64,000 nucleotides of DNA from Ichthyophis bannanicus (GCA_033557465.1 CM066031.1:1672082800-1672146799); one strand, 5' to 3'. Positions 20,146 to 30,118 are shown, counted from the stretch's first letter. The notes: generated by a model from the letters alone, not told the origin. Numbers and translations: made by a program.

Positions 20146-22068
20146 TTGCCTCTAGAGAACTTGCCGTTTCTGGCTCTAGAACAACCAGAGCCCCTCACCA
20201 TTCCTGGAAGGCTAGCTCATTTTGCTCCCAGATGGGAACAAATCACATCAGAGCAATGGACCCTCTCTATTATCCGGGAGGGCTACAAACTTCATTTCTC
20301 CAGCCTTCCTCCCCATACCATGGTGAGGCAATTCAGTTCTCCCCCATCTCTTCTGACCCTGTTGGGTCAGGAAGTCTCTTCTCTTCTTGCCCAAGGGGCA
20401 ATAGAGGAGGTTCCTCCTCCACAACAGGGGTTAGGTTTCTACTCCCCTTACTTTCTCATAACAAAGAAGACAGGGGGCTTCAGACCTATCCTAGATCTGA
20501 GAGAATTGAACAGGTTTCTATTCAAGGAGAAATTCAAAATGCTCTCTCTGGGCCTTCTCCTTCCATACCTTCAGAGTCAGGATTGGCTTTGTTCTCTAGA
20601 TCTCAAGGATGCGTACACTCATATACTCATCCATCCATCCCACAGAAAATATCTAAGATTTCTGTTCCAGGGAAAACATTTCCAGTACAGAGTACTACCC
20701 TTCGGTCTGGCCTCTGCTCCAAGAGTCTTCACAAAATGCATGGCAGTCGTAGCTGCATTTCTCAGAGGCATGGGAATCTTTGTCTTCCCATATCTGGACG
20801 ACTGGCTCATCCGAGCTCCATCTCAGTCAGAAGCCCAGATGTCTCTGGACCGCACAAGGCGTATTCTTCAATATCTGGGACTTGTGGTAAACATTCCCAA
20901 ATCCCAACTCATCCCTACTCAGTCTCTGGAATTCATAGGGGCCCAATTGGACTCCACCACTGCAAGGGCCTACCTCCCTCTGGTCCGAGGCCAAAGACTA
21001 ATAAGCTTGGCCTCCCAGGCTCAGTCCAGAAGTCACTTGTCAGCCAGAGAAATGCTGCAGCTTCTGGGCCACATGGCCTCCACGGTACACGTGGTGCCCT
21101 ACGCTCGTCTTCATATGAGAGCAGCTCAATGGACTTTGGCCACCCAGTGGTCTCAAGCATCAGGACTGCTCTCAGACCAAATACTCACCTCAAAACGACT
21201 GTTTTGGTCTCTCCAGTGGTGGACATCCTCCAAAAATCTGTTGTTGGGGATCCCCTTCCAACCTTCGTTGCCCCAAGCAACCCTCACAACAGATGCCTCC
21301 CAAGCAGGGTGGGGAGCTCATCTCCAGCACCTCTCCACTCAGGGCACCTGGTCTCCTCAGGAGACCACCCTTCACATCAACCTTCTGGAACTGCGAGCAA
21401 TCTTCCTTGCCCTCACAGTCTTCCACACCCTCCTTGTCAACCTGACTGTCCTAGTCCAAACAGACAATCAGGTAGCCATGTTCTATGTCAACAAACAAGG
21501 AGGGACGGGCTCTCTGTCGCTTTGCAACGAAGCTCTCAGATTATGGGCCTTCGCCAGAGAGCACCAAATTCATCTTCTGGCAGTATATCTTCCAGGAGTT
21601 CAAAACTCTCGGGCAGACAGACTCAGTCGAGTTCTGCTCCCACACGAATGGTCCCTACATATGGACCAAATACGCAGAATCTTTCAGGAATGGGGGACCC
21701 CGGACATAGACCTCTTTGCAAGTCCGTGGAATGCCAAACTTCCCCGGTTCTGTTCCAGGACTCCGTGTCAGGGAGCTCAGGCCAACGATGCCTTTCTCCT
21801 ACATTGGGGTCAGGAATTCCTGTACGCTTTTCCACCCATTCCTTTGATTCCCAAGACTCTGTTCAAACTTCAGAAGGATCACGGATCCATGATCCTCATT
21901 GCTCCACGCTGGCCACGCCAAGTGTGGTTCCCTCTCCTTCTACAGCTCTCCCAGGGCTCCTCCCTGGACCTGGGAGCTGCATCAGACCTTCTGTCTCAGG
22001 AGCAGAGGACTTTGTGGCATCCAAACCCGAAGTCCCTACATCTCCGAGCTTGGTTACTGAAGGCTTAA
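20146..22068 (+). CDS. DIRS C reverse transcriptase-RNase H-methylase-like
   Basis: An uninterrupted 640-codon pol protein. The RT part holds PILDLRELNRFL, EKFKMLSL, CSLDLKDAYTHI, FGLASAPRVFTK and the catalytic YLDD near residue 217. The RNase H part starts near residue 378 (TTDASQAGWGAH) and includes TDNQVAMFYVNKQGG. The last part (from about 520, DIDLFASPWNAKLPRF, DAFLLHW, YAFPPIPLI, MILIAPRWPRQ) is the region often annotated as Dam-like methylase in DIRS elements. It copies element RNA into a DNA circle. A second frame, offset by -1, stays open across the whole gene. This gene looks functional. Confidence 0.92.
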   Translation: MPLENLPFLALEQPEPLTIPGRLAHFAPRWEQITSEQWTLSIIREGYKLHFSSLPPHTMVRQFSSPPSLLTLLGQEVSSLLAQGAIEEVPPPQQGLGFYSPYFLITKKTGGFRPILDLRELNRFLFKEKFKMLSLGLLLPYLQSQDWLCSLDLKDAYTHILIHPSHRKYLRFLFQGKHFQYRVLPFGLASAPRVFTKCMAVVAAFLRGMGIFVFPYLDDWLIRAPSQSEAQMSLDRTRRILQYLGLVVNIPKSQLIPTQSLEFIGAQLDSTTARAYLPLVRGQRLISLASQAQSRSHLSAREMLQLLGHMASTVHVVPYARLHMRAAQWTLATQWSQASGLLSDQILTSKRLFWSLQWWTSSKNLLLGIPFQPSLPQATLTTDASQAGWGAHLQHLSTQGTWSPQETTLHINLLELRAIFLALTVFHTLLVNLTVLVQTDNQVAMFYVNKQGGTGSLSLCNEALRLWAFAREHQIHLLAVYLPGVQNSRADRLSRVLLPHEWSLHMDQIRRIFQEWGTPDIDLFASPWNAKLPRFCSRTPCQGAQANDAFLLHWGQEFLYAFPPIPLIPKTLFKLQKDHGSMILIAPRWPRQVWFPLLLQLSQGSSLDLGAASDLLSQEQRTLWHPNPKSLHLRAWLLKA

Positions 22069-22069
22069 G

Positions 22070-22443
22070 CCTTCATGAGTTTAATCTTTCCCAACCAGTG
22101 AAAGATATCTTTCATGCCTCTAGGAAACCCTCTACTAGGCGTTCCTATGCTTTCAAATGGAAACGTTTTTCCATTTGGTGTGCGCAACAGGGTCTTGACC
22201 CTCTAGCACTTCCTTTGAATTCTCTACTGGACTATCTCCTGCATCTTTCCAATGCAGGCCTCAAGACGAATTCAGTACGAGTCCATTTAAGTGCTATTGC
22301 AGCATCCTTAAAACCTATAAATGGACAACCTGTCTCCTCTCATCCTCTTATTGCAAGGTTCATGAGAGGCCTGACCCTCACTAAGCCTCCCATCCGACCT
22401 CCTCCGGTAGCATGGGACTTAAATCTAGTTCTGGGTCAACTTA
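22070..22443 (+). pseudogene. DIRS C tyrosine recombinase, N-terminal part
   Basis: In the -1 frame relative to pol: VKDIFHASRKPSTRRSYAFK, KRFSIWCAQQG, LDYLLHLSNAGLKTNSVRVHLS and PVAWDLNLVLGQLM. This is the SAM-like DNA-binding domain of the recombinase. It is cut after LGQLM by a LINE; the remainder is at 24104-24765. Confidence 0.88.
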
Positions 22444-22447
22444 TGAA

Positions 22448-24103
22448 TTTTATTTATTTATTTATTTACATCTCTTATATACCGCACTATTTGCGATCAG
22501 CGCGGTTTACATAGAACAAACAATATCCGACAATAAACAAGAGTCAGGTCATTACAATGAACAGGAGCAGTAAACTTGGATAACAGGGGAAACTATCTAC
22601 ATGTGTGGAACATTGAACAAGGTAACTGTATATATGAGAGATGGAATTATTGTGTGTTGCTCATACATGGTGGCTGGGGTTCGGGGGAGGCTGTGAGGTA
22701 TTTAATGAAGAGGAAGTGTTTTAAGGCCTTCCTAAACTGGCTCAAGTTGGGGATAGCTCTGATGTGTGGTGGTAGGGAGTTCCAGAGGCTTGGGGCACTC
22801 AGACTGAAGGCTCTGTTTGAAGTTGATATGGCGCATCTTGTCATAACTTTTGGTATTGCTAGCATGTTGGCTGCAGAGGTTCTTCTTATCCTGTTGGGTG
22901 TGGGTGGTTGTATGAGGTCACATATTGAGGAGGCGGATAACCCGTTGATGGCTTTGAATGTCATCACTAGGGTCTTGAAGCTAATCCTGGCTTGGATGGG
23001 GAGCCAGTGAAGCTGCATCAGGAGAGGTGTGATGTGCTCTCTCCTTGGTGCTCCAAAGAGGATTCGCGCAGCGCAGTTCATGGCGAGTTGTAAGGGATGT
23101 AAGGTTGTCTGGGGGAGTCCTTGTAGGATGGCGTTTGCATAGTCAAAATGAGGGATGATGAGGGCTTGGAAGATGGTACGGAAGTCGCTCAGCTCGAGTA
23201 GAGGGCGTATGTGCCTGAGGGATCTGATCTTGAAGTAGATTGCTCTTACTATTTTTGCTATGTGTTGCTTCATGTTGAGGTTCTGATCCAATGTGACTCC
23301 GAGATACCGTATGGATGATTTTACTTGTAGTTTGGTGTTGTCTACTTCCAGTTGGTTAGGTGGAGTGAATTCTGGATTTCTAGAGATGAACAGGACCTCA
23401 GTTTTCTTATGTTGGATACGCAGATTTTGGGAGAGGAGCCATTCTGATATTGCATTGAAGCAGTTGGTTAGTGGGGTGAGGTCCGGGCAATCTAGTGATA
23501 TTGGCAGGTACAGTAGGACATCGTCTGCGTAAATCATGCAACTCACATTGAAGGATCTGATGATGTTACAGATGGGTTGGATATAAATGTTAAACATAAG
23601 TGACGATAGGGAGGATCCTTGAGGGACTCCTTGACTTTGTAGGAATGGCTCGGATGTGGTTCCGTTTGTTCGTACATGTTGCCATCTTCCAGACAGGTAA
23701 GACCTACACCACTCAAGCGCTGTTTCGGTAATGCCTTTCTCTCTTAGTCGAATCAGGAGAATCTCGTGGCGGACTGAGTCAAAGGCTGCCGCAATATCTA
23801 GAAAGATAAGTGCGAAACCTGTACGTGAGTTGTCAATACCTGAGATTATGGTGTTGAAAAGAGTAGTGAGTAGTGTTTCTACTCCGTGTGACTCTCTGAA
23901 CCCGTGTTGTGATGGATCTAGAGGTGCATTAGTGTCCACATGATCTTGTAGCTGCCTGTAGACTATTTTTTCAACAATTTTGGCGAGCATCGGGATACTG
24001 GATATGGGTCTGTAAGACTCGACCTTTTGAGGGTCTAATTTGGTGTCTTTAAGCAGCGGTCTAACGGAGGTCTGTTTGAGCGTGGATGGGAATGACCCGG
24101 TGC
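22448..24103 (-). mobile_element. LINE (L2/CR1 group) inserted in DIRS C recombinase
   Basis: It is bounded by TGAA on both sides (22444-22447 and 24104-24107), and the recombinase frame reads through when the insert is ignored. The 3' tail is a TAAA tandem (T-rich at 22448-22470). The last 110 bp share blocks with the SINE at 315-605 (gtaaaccgc..ctgat, gcggtatataagaga). This is the youngest event in the DIRS B > DIRS C > LINE stack. Confidence 0.92.
22647..24103 (-). pseudogene. LINE reverse transcriptase, 5'-truncated, frame open
   Basis: About 485 codons open from the truncation point to a stop at 22647. It contains VESYRPISSIPMLAKIVEKI, RT motif A (FLDIAAAFDSVRHEILL), QGVPQGSSLSSLMFNIY, the catalytic YADDVLLY, IRYLGVTLDQN, HFDYANAILQGLP, LHWLPIQARI and LWNSLPPHIR. 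The whole RT core is present but the endonuclease is lost. No internal break is seen, so the insertion is recent. Confidence 0.9.
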
Positions 24104-24765
24104 TGAAGCCACCTTTTGAAACGTTGGTATCTACCTCCCTGAAATTTCTTTCCTGGAAGGTTCTTTTCCTTATTGCAGTCACTTCGGCTCGCCGCATCAG
24201 TGAACTGCAGGCTTTGGTGGCTAATCCACCTTATACCAGATTTCATCATGATAAGGTGGTCCTTAGGACGAATCCCCACTTTATGCCTAAAGTGGTCTCG
24301 CCTTTTCATCTTAATCAAGAGGTATATCTACCTGTTTTTTTCCCGGCTCCTCATGCATCCAGTGCAGAGAGGAACCTTCATACTATTGACTGTAAAAGAG
24401 CTCTCGCCTTTTACCTCAACAGGACTCAGCCACATCGAAAGTCTTCCCAACTTTTTGTGGCTTTTGATCCTTCTCATTTGGGACTTCCAGTCACCAAACG
24501 TACACTTTCCAATTGGATTGCTCAGTGTATTTCTTTTGCTTACCAGAGTAAGAACATTTCTCTGGAAGGCCATGTCACAGCTCACAATGTGAGAGCCATG
24601 GCTACTTCTATAGCTCATCTTCACTCTGTGTCCATAGATCAGATCTGTCGAGCAGCCACTTGGGCCTCGGTTCATACCTTCACAGCCCATTACTGCTTGG
24701 ACAAGGACTCCCGCTGGGATGCCTTGTTTGGTCAGGCTGTCCTCAAACACCTGTTCCATACTTAA
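24104..24765 (+). pseudogene. DIRS C tyrosine recombinase, catalytic part
   Basis: It continues the frame broken at 22447. Catalytic box I is FLIAVTSARRISELQAL (Arg) and the active region ends with AHNVRAMATSIAHLHSV (HxxR) and AATWASVHTFTAHY, with the probable nucleophile Tyr. All catalytic residues are kept. Only the LINE insertion separates this from the N-terminal domain, so the enzyme was intact until then. It would recombine the circular DNA into the target. Confidence 0.9.
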
Positions 24766-24863
24766 ACAACTCCTGCCCACCTTCCCTGGATGGATGCCTG
24801 AGATCCATACGAAGATGGTTTACCCTTGGAGGGGGATCTCCCAGGCATCTTAGCTAGGGAGTC

Positions 24864-24960
24864 CCCATATGTGAGGACTTATTCCTGCTTGTTCCTGGAG
24901 ATAGCACAGTTACTTACCTGTAACAGGTGATCTCTGGGAACAGCAGGAATTAGTCCTCAC
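24864..24960. repeat. DIRS C internal complementary region (ICR)
   Basis: The first half is the reverse complement of the left end (17956-17995) and the second half is the reverse complement of the right end (25170-25228). This is the DIRS arrangement that lets the ends be completed and joined into a circle. Confidence 0.9.
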
Positions 24961-25041
24961 AACCCACCCACCTCCCCTAGGAGTTGTATCTCTATCTATC
25001 TATCTTCCTTTCCTCTCTCTATTGTCTCAGCTTTAAACTCG

Positions 25042-25228
25042 AACTGAGGAGAGCTGGTCAGGAAGGCGGGAAGGCAGCGCGCATGTGCAGTGGGAGGCCC
25101 CAAAAGCCTTTCATCTGAAAGGCTGGGGAGCTTTCCCGCGCAGGCTCCGTCGGTACCGACGTACCCATATGTGAGGACTAATTCCTGCTGTTCCCAGAGA
25201 TCACCTGTTACAGGTAAGTAACTGTGCT
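25042..25228. repeat. DIRS C right inverted terminal repeat
   Basis: It is inverted relative to 17956-18116, with one mismatch noted in the inner part (gcgcggg against gcgtggg). The extension beyond the left copy is what the second ICR half complements. Confidence 0.88.
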
Positions 25229-25388
25229 TTCTCCGTAGACAGCAGGAATAAAGCCTTACAACCCTCCCACCTCCCCAAGAAGCTGTATTCTGCTACAGCT
25301 TTGCTAGCATATTGAGGAAGATGGCACTGCGGCAGGTGGGAAGACAGAAGCGCATGCCTCCCAAAAGCTTGCAATAGAAGCTGGGATG
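25229..25388. repeat. DIRS B right end (rest of ICR and terminal repeat)
   Basis: 'ttctccgtagacagcaggaa' continues the ICR cut at 17955. After it come 'accctcccacctcccc' and a decayed terminal repeat with 'aagatggcac', as after the ICR in DIRS D (53505-53610). It stops at 25388 where CR1 copy 3 begins. Confidence 0.75.
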
Positions 25389-26479
25389 CTGTCATCTGCA
25401 AATTTGATCACCTCACTTGTTGTTCCCATTTCCAAATCATTTATGAATATGTTAAAAAGCAGCAGACCCAGCATAGATCCCTGGGGTACTCCACTATTCA
25501 TCTTTCTCCATTGAGAAAATTGGCCATTTAGCCCTACCCTCTGCTTTTCTATCTTTCTATCCTGATCCACAATCCCATGACTTTTTAATTTCATCAAGAG
25601 TTGCTCATGAAGGACCTTCTCAAAGGCTTTCTCAAATTCCAGATAAACTCTTGCACCAGATCCTGTGTTCCACTAAGGACTAGGTCCAAAATAGTTTCCC
25701 GTCTTGTCAGTTCACAAACCAGCTGCTCTAAGAAAGTGTCATTTATTTACTCTAGAAACTTTATCTTCCTAGCATGTCGATACTGGGGTAATTGAAATCA
25801 CCCATTATTTTTACTGCATTGTAACTTTTGTTAGCTTCCCTGATTTCTTTTAGCATTTCATCATCCAATTATTTATTCTGGCCAGGAGGTCTAGTACACC
25901 CTCACTGCCATTGCCTTATCCTTTTTACATAGAATTTCTATCCATAGAGATTCTACAGTGTATTGTGTTTCCTGCAAGACTTTAATCCTCTGTGACTCAG
26001 TGACCTTTCTAACAAAGTGCAACACCTCCACCAATTTGATCTCCTCTATCACTGCAATATAGTTTATACCCAGATATCAGTGTCCCCATTGGTTATCCTC
26101 CATCTATCAAGTCTCAGATACCAAGCATATCTAACTTCTCATTTAGTGCTATATATTCTAACTCTCCCATCTTATGTTTTAGACTTCTAGCATTTGTATA
26201 CAGGCATTTTAAAGGTTGTATTTTATTCATATTAATCTAGTTATCAGTAGACAGATGTAATTTGGAATCTTTCAGCTCTGTCTGCTCTGTACTTAAGGGC
26301 ATCTAGGTAACTTTCATCTTTAATGGAATACCTTTGTCAGGATACCCTAACTTCTCTCTTTTGCTAGTATCCTTCAAGGATACATCCTTTTGAACCATGC
26401 ACTCTTGGGCAACTCTTGGCTTTCCCCTATTGTCTAGTTTAAAAGCTGCTCTGTCTCCTTTTTAAAGGTTTATGCTAGG

Positions 26480-27345
26480 GTTCCATCCCAGTTAAGGTTG
26501 AGCACATCCCTTCAGAAAAGCCTCTTCTTTCCCCAGAATGTTGCCCAGGTTCTAACAAATCTAAAACCCTCTTCCATGCACCATTGTCTCATCCACACAT
26601 TGAAACTCTGGAGCTCTGCCTGCCTTTTGGGTCCTGCATGTGGAACGGAAGCATTTCAAAGAATGCTATCTTGGAAGGTCTGGATTTCAGCTTCCTATGT
26701 AAAAGCCTATATTTGACCTCCAGAACCTCCCCTCCCCCACTTTCCTATGTCATTGGAACGAACATGTACCAAGACAGCAGACTTCTCCCCAGCACTATAG
26801 AAAACCTTGTTTAGGTGGTGCATGAGTTCCACTACCTTCGCACCAAGCAGGCATCATCACGTCCACCAGCCATCCAGCTATCTAATGATGCCTGCTTGGT
26901 GCGAAGGTAGTGCCTAATGCCTAATGATTTAATTACCAGCTATAACAGCTGTCCTAACCCTTCCATCATGGGCACATGGCCTTGGAGAAACCTCCTCTGT
27001 GTGAGAAGAGTTTTACATCTTTTGGAGGACAGGTCATAGATACAGGATCGCTTCCTGCTACACCAGGGTGACACTCTCCTGTCACATGACCTCTCTTCTC
27101 CATGGCAACAGGGAGGCTGCCAGACTGGAGGTGGGACTTCAGTACTACATCCCTGAAGATCTCATTTATATACCTCTCTGTCTTCCATATGTCCTCCATG
27201 TCTGCTATTCTAGCCTTCAGAGATCGGACTCATTCCCTGAGAGCAAAGAGCTCCTTGCACCTAGTGCACAAATAAGACCCCTCACCACTGGGAGAAAATC
27301 ATACATGTGACACTCAGTGTAAAAGGCTGGATAGTCCCCATCTTG
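26480..27345 (-). pseudogene. CR1 ORF1: zinc/coiled-coil N-terminus and esterase
   Basis: Minus-strand frames near 27180-27310 give a Cys-rich SYLCTRCKELFAL followed by RSLKARIADMEDI, the zinc-binding and coiled-coil start of CR1 ORF1. The downstream part (26480-26800) corresponds to the esterase region better seen at 33283-33645. Stops and frame changes make it non-functional. CR1 ORF1 proteins bind element RNA; many carry an SGNH-type esterase domain. Confidence 0.6.
26830..26912. repeat. Perfect 28-bp inverted repeat, 27-bp loop
   Basis: Arms 26830-26857 and 26885-26912 are exact reverse complements ('cactaccttcgcaccaagca..' and its complement). The left arm lies in CR1 ORF1 sequence, so the right arm looks like a secondary inverted copy. 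Confidence 0.9.
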
Positions 27346-28009
27346 CTGCTGGACTCTTTTCTGCATCTTGGTTTTAAGGTTTTGTTTAGCTATTTAAGTT
27401 ATTTACTTAAGTTTGCTGGGGATACATGTACTAATACAATGGTACCTAATATGTTTAATGGACTTTGTTCACCTCAAGTTTAATTGCAGATCCTTAATTA
27501 ATCTATTCCTGATGAGGATAACCAGCTGAACCTGAAAGTGAATTTGACCACTTCTTTCCCTTAAACAGGTTTAAGAGCCTATAAAACTAATTTGAAATAT
27601 GGTATATAAAAAATAGTTGAATAAATAAATAAGCAAGCCTGGGATGGGTGGGAAGGAAGTAAGTCTTAATAAAAGCTAACTTGTTACGCAGTGCTCTGAC
27701 CTGTGCTTCTAAGTTAATGTCTTAACAATTTCCTGGGTAATTCACACAGCCCTTGGTTTGATGGAGTCTTTCAAATTGCCCCTTTGATCTGTCACTTGGC
27801 TTTAACAGCTATTTAAAACAATTTCACAGGTATTTTGCCTCCTAACTGGAAGGCCTTTAGGAACAAATTTCTTTCTTTCTACTCAGACTATTTATTCTAT
27901 TTTATTTTCTATGCTAAGCTATACTCCAATTTGATTTAGATAAAAAGCTATCTATAAAGAATTTATTTCTACTCAGAGACTTTTTACTCTTATTTTACTT
28001 TCTATGCTA
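27346..28009. other. Low-repeat stretch, no gene recognised
   Basis: An A/T-rich stretch. At about 27595-27640 'tatggtatataaaaaatagttgaataaataaata' resembles a LINE/SINE 3' tail on the plus strand. No coding region is supported. Confidence 0.4.
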
Positions 28010-28270
28010 AGATATATAAACTACCTGAATTGGTACGTCAGGCTCTATCTGTGGCCCTGTTCAAATCCAGGCTAAAAACTCACTTTTTTTGGATCCTGAT
28101 CCCTCTAGTCTCCTGTTCACATCCTCTGTGTTTCCTTACCATTCCCCTAGATATATCCTAATCCTCACTTGTGTTGTCGGTATTAATTAGACTGTAAGCT
28201 CTTACGAGAAGGGACTGTCTCTTACATGTCATGTCTTGTAGCATTATACAAATGATAAGTAGTAGTTAAA
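28010..28270 (+). pseudogene. LINE 3'-end fragment (L2/CR1 group)
   Basis: A plus-strand frame LPELVRQALSVALFKSRLKTHFF is the usual C-terminus of L2-group LINE proteins (compare LPHSLRTEPSFPRFKALLKTHLF at 15656-16696). It is followed by a 3' UTR with 'actgtaagctcttacgagaagggactgtct' and a short tail. It is 5'-truncated. Confidence 0.65.
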
Positions 28271-28318
28271 ATGTGTTATTTCCATTAGTTATTCACAGAG
28301 ATTTTTACTATTTTTCAG

Positions 28319-28447
28319 ATGGTGTTGATGCTTCTAAGCAAGAATGAAAAAGAACAAATTCAACAGCTGTTTGACTCACTCTCTAAGCAATATGATCAGT
28401 CTGCTTTAGAAGATGTAAAAAGCCTTTCAAGAGAATATGGACTTTAA
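28319..28447 (+). CDS. Candidate last coding exon of a host gene
   Basis: It is preceded by a pyrimidine-rich tract and AG (ending 28318). It is open in one frame only for 42 codons: MLLSKNEKEQIQQLFDSLSK, then YDQSALEDVKSLSREYGL, then TAA. The composition (Lys/Glu/Gln/Ser, amphipathic helices) looks like a real protein C-terminus. It matches none of the transposon proteins in this window. I do not recognise the gene. The first ATG may be an internal Met, since the exon would be entered in phase 0. An AATAAA at 28535 lies about 90 bp downstream. Upstream exons would lie further left, beyond or between the repeats. Confidence 0.45.
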   Translation: MVLMLLSKNEKEQIQQLFDSLSKQYDQSALEDVKSLSREYGL

Positions 28448-28534
28448 ATGGAATCTGGGTACATAAATCCTAGGTTTGTAGGGAACCATAATCTGTTGCT
28501 TTGAAAGCTGTGCTGGAAGGAGGCGAAGGTATAA

Positions 28535-28540
28535 AATAAA
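28535..28540 (+). terminator. Possible polyadenylation signal
   Basis: An AATAAA hexamer lies 88 bp after the stop of the candidate exon. It is plausible as a 3' UTR end signal, but A/T-rich sequence gives such hexamers by chance. Confidence 0.3.
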
Positions 28541-28854
28541 GAAACCACCTCAGCCATTGTGAATGAAAACTCATTGCACCATAGTTGCACGAGAAGCTCT
28601 TTCCATTGTAGTTGTAAGCCCAGAAAAGCAAGGAGAAAATGTCTGCAAAAAAAGGGAAAGGACAAGAAATGTGAATGAAATATACATGTTCAGTTAACTT
28701 AAGGGGATAAGGGGATATGAGGATTCTCTGGACTTTAATGTATAGATTTAAAAAGCTGTTTTTCAAAGACACCTAGAATACTGCACTGGAGTGTTCCAAA
28801 TGCTGTTACAATACAATAGAGTACTGTTTATCCAGAAATGCATTACTCTTGGAT

Positions 28855-29025
28855 TCTAACATTGGTCCTTGAGGGCCACAAATCTCATAATAAATATGTA
28901 TATGAGAGATTTACATGCCTACAGCCTCCATTTTATGCACATTTTTTGCATATTCATTGGAGACATCCTGCATATCCAGTTGGCTGGCAGCCCTTGTGGA
29001 CCAGTGTTTGATACCCCCTGCATTA
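28855..29025. mobile_element. Palindromic MITE
   Basis: It starts 'ggtccttgagggccacaaat' and ends 'ggctggcagcccttgtggacc', an imperfect long inverted repeat with 'gcatattcattggagacatcctg' inside. This arrangement is that of a foldback MITE, family not assigned. Two further relatives lie at 29330 and 29545. 28541-28854 shows nothing recognisable. Confidence 0.6.
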
Positions 29026-29329
29026 TATGGAATCTCTAAATATCCAAAAAAATAGATCTCCAGCCAGCCTCCTTTCTTACTAGCTTCTCTTGCCACTGTT
29101 CTGCTCCCTTGCCAAAGTTAATCTATAGAGCATTCCGTGGTTCAAACAGCTAATTGAAATTGTGAACTCTGCGGCAAGGAGAGAGATTAGTTGCAGGAGA
29201 GGGTAGGTAAGGGAAGATGAGGACTGCAGGAGGGTCAGGCTAGTCAAAACTTTGGTTATCTGGAAAAAAAAGCATTTATCCAAAATAGTCTTAGTCCCAA
29301 GCATCCCAAATGATCTTATTCTACTGTAG

Positions 29330-29530
29330 TAGTTCTGAAAATTTGTTCCAAAAAAACTCCCATCAGTTGGATTTTCAGGATATCTACATTGAATATGCAT
29401 GGGAGCAACTTGCATGTACTGTCTTCATTGCATGGAAATTCCATTTCATGTATATTCTTTGCAGATATCCTAAAAAGCTGGCTGGGGATTTCTCAGGACA
29501 GGTTTGGGAAATCAGTGTTCTAATGTATTA
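29330..29530. mobile_element. Palindromic MITE, second copy
   Basis: 'ttggattttcaggatatctacattgaatatgcatg' is mirrored by 'atgtatattctttgcagatatcctaaaaagctggctgg', the same internal blocks as the copy at 28855. Confidence 0.6.
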
Positions 29531-29544
29531 TAGTAGGAGTAGAC

Positions 29545-29690
29545 AGTCTCCAATCTTCATGGACACTTGTCCACTTAGGTTTTCAATTTCTCTTTAATAA
29601 ATATGCATGAGATAATTTGCAATCAATTGCAGCAGTGTGCATGCAAATCTGTTATGCATATTCATTTAATTTATTCAAATGTAATGATTT
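29545..29690. mobile_element. Palindromic MITE, third partial copy
   Basis: It contains 'aataaatatgcatgagataa' and 'gcatgcaaatctgttatgcatattcattt' in opposed orientation, as in the other two copies. The outer ends are poorly preserved. Confidence 0.45.
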
Positions 29691-29771
29691 TCCTAATCCA
29701 TATACCCAAGGTACCTACCTAAAATAAGTTAAAATGCACATATAATCCAAAACAAAATATATATATACTAA

Positions 29772-30118
29772 GGGGTATGTTTACTAAACTGCGGTAACGT
29801 AGCAGCGCGGCTATGTTAACGCTTGTTCGGTAACGTTAAGGCACGCTATGTAACGTTAACGCGCGGTAACGTTACCTAACGAGTGTTAGCATTTCTGGCC
29901 GCAGTAAACACTGCAGAGGGTGGAGAGAGGGCAGAGAGAAGGGGTCAATGGCCGGGGAGTGGGCGGGGAGAGGCTCCCTGCACTCTAACGCGCTGAACTG
30001 AAGGGCTGAATCCTATCGCGAATGAAAACCTGCCGTTAGATGCACATTTGCAGGAGAGAGAAACCATTTCAGTATCAGCAATGTACAGCATAGGCAGGGA
30101 GCCCAAGAAACTTGATAA
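29772..30118 (+). mobile_element. Harbinger-type terminal fragment
   Basis: It begins GGGGTATGTTTACTAAAC after a TAA, the same terminus as at 10604 and 37502. A region rich in 'gttaacg/cgcggtaac' follows that also occurs near 10760. No gene is seen. It is cut at 30119 by CR1 copy 4. Confidence 0.5.

Larger units (their letters stand above)
17956..25228 (+). mobile_element. DIRS retrotransposon C
   Basis: A full-length element with inverted terminal repeats (17956-18116 and 25042-25228) that differ at about one position over the inner 118 bp. It has gag (18342-20144), pol (20146-22068), recombinase (22070-24765, interrupted by a LINE) and an ICR (24864-24960). About 5.6 kb is its own sequence. 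There is no target duplication, as expected for tyrosine-recombinase integration of a circular intermediate. The ends were placed by comparing the ICR with both termini. Confidence 0.9.
14737..25388 (+). mobile_element. DIRS retrotransposon B, old and interrupted
   Basis: Remains of a DIRS element: RNase H/methylase-like (14737-15395), tyrosine recombinase (16741-17640), left part of the ICR (17889-17955), rest of the ICR (25229-25263) and right inverted terminal region (about 25290-25388). It is interrupted by a LINE (15396-16740) and by DIRS C (17956-25228). The left part (gag, RT) is absent here. CR1 copy 3 truncates the right end at 25389. Confidence 0.8.
25389..27345 (-). mobile_element. 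CR1 LINE copy 3, internally deleted
   Basis: A minus-strand CR1 keeps a middle RT piece (25389-25650: SQWRKMNSGVPQGS, FADDS). It then jumps to the endonuclease (25650-26480, decayed) and ORF1 (26480-27345). The 3' end and much of the RT are missing. It is the only copy reaching the N-terminal part of ORF1. Confidence 0.82.
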
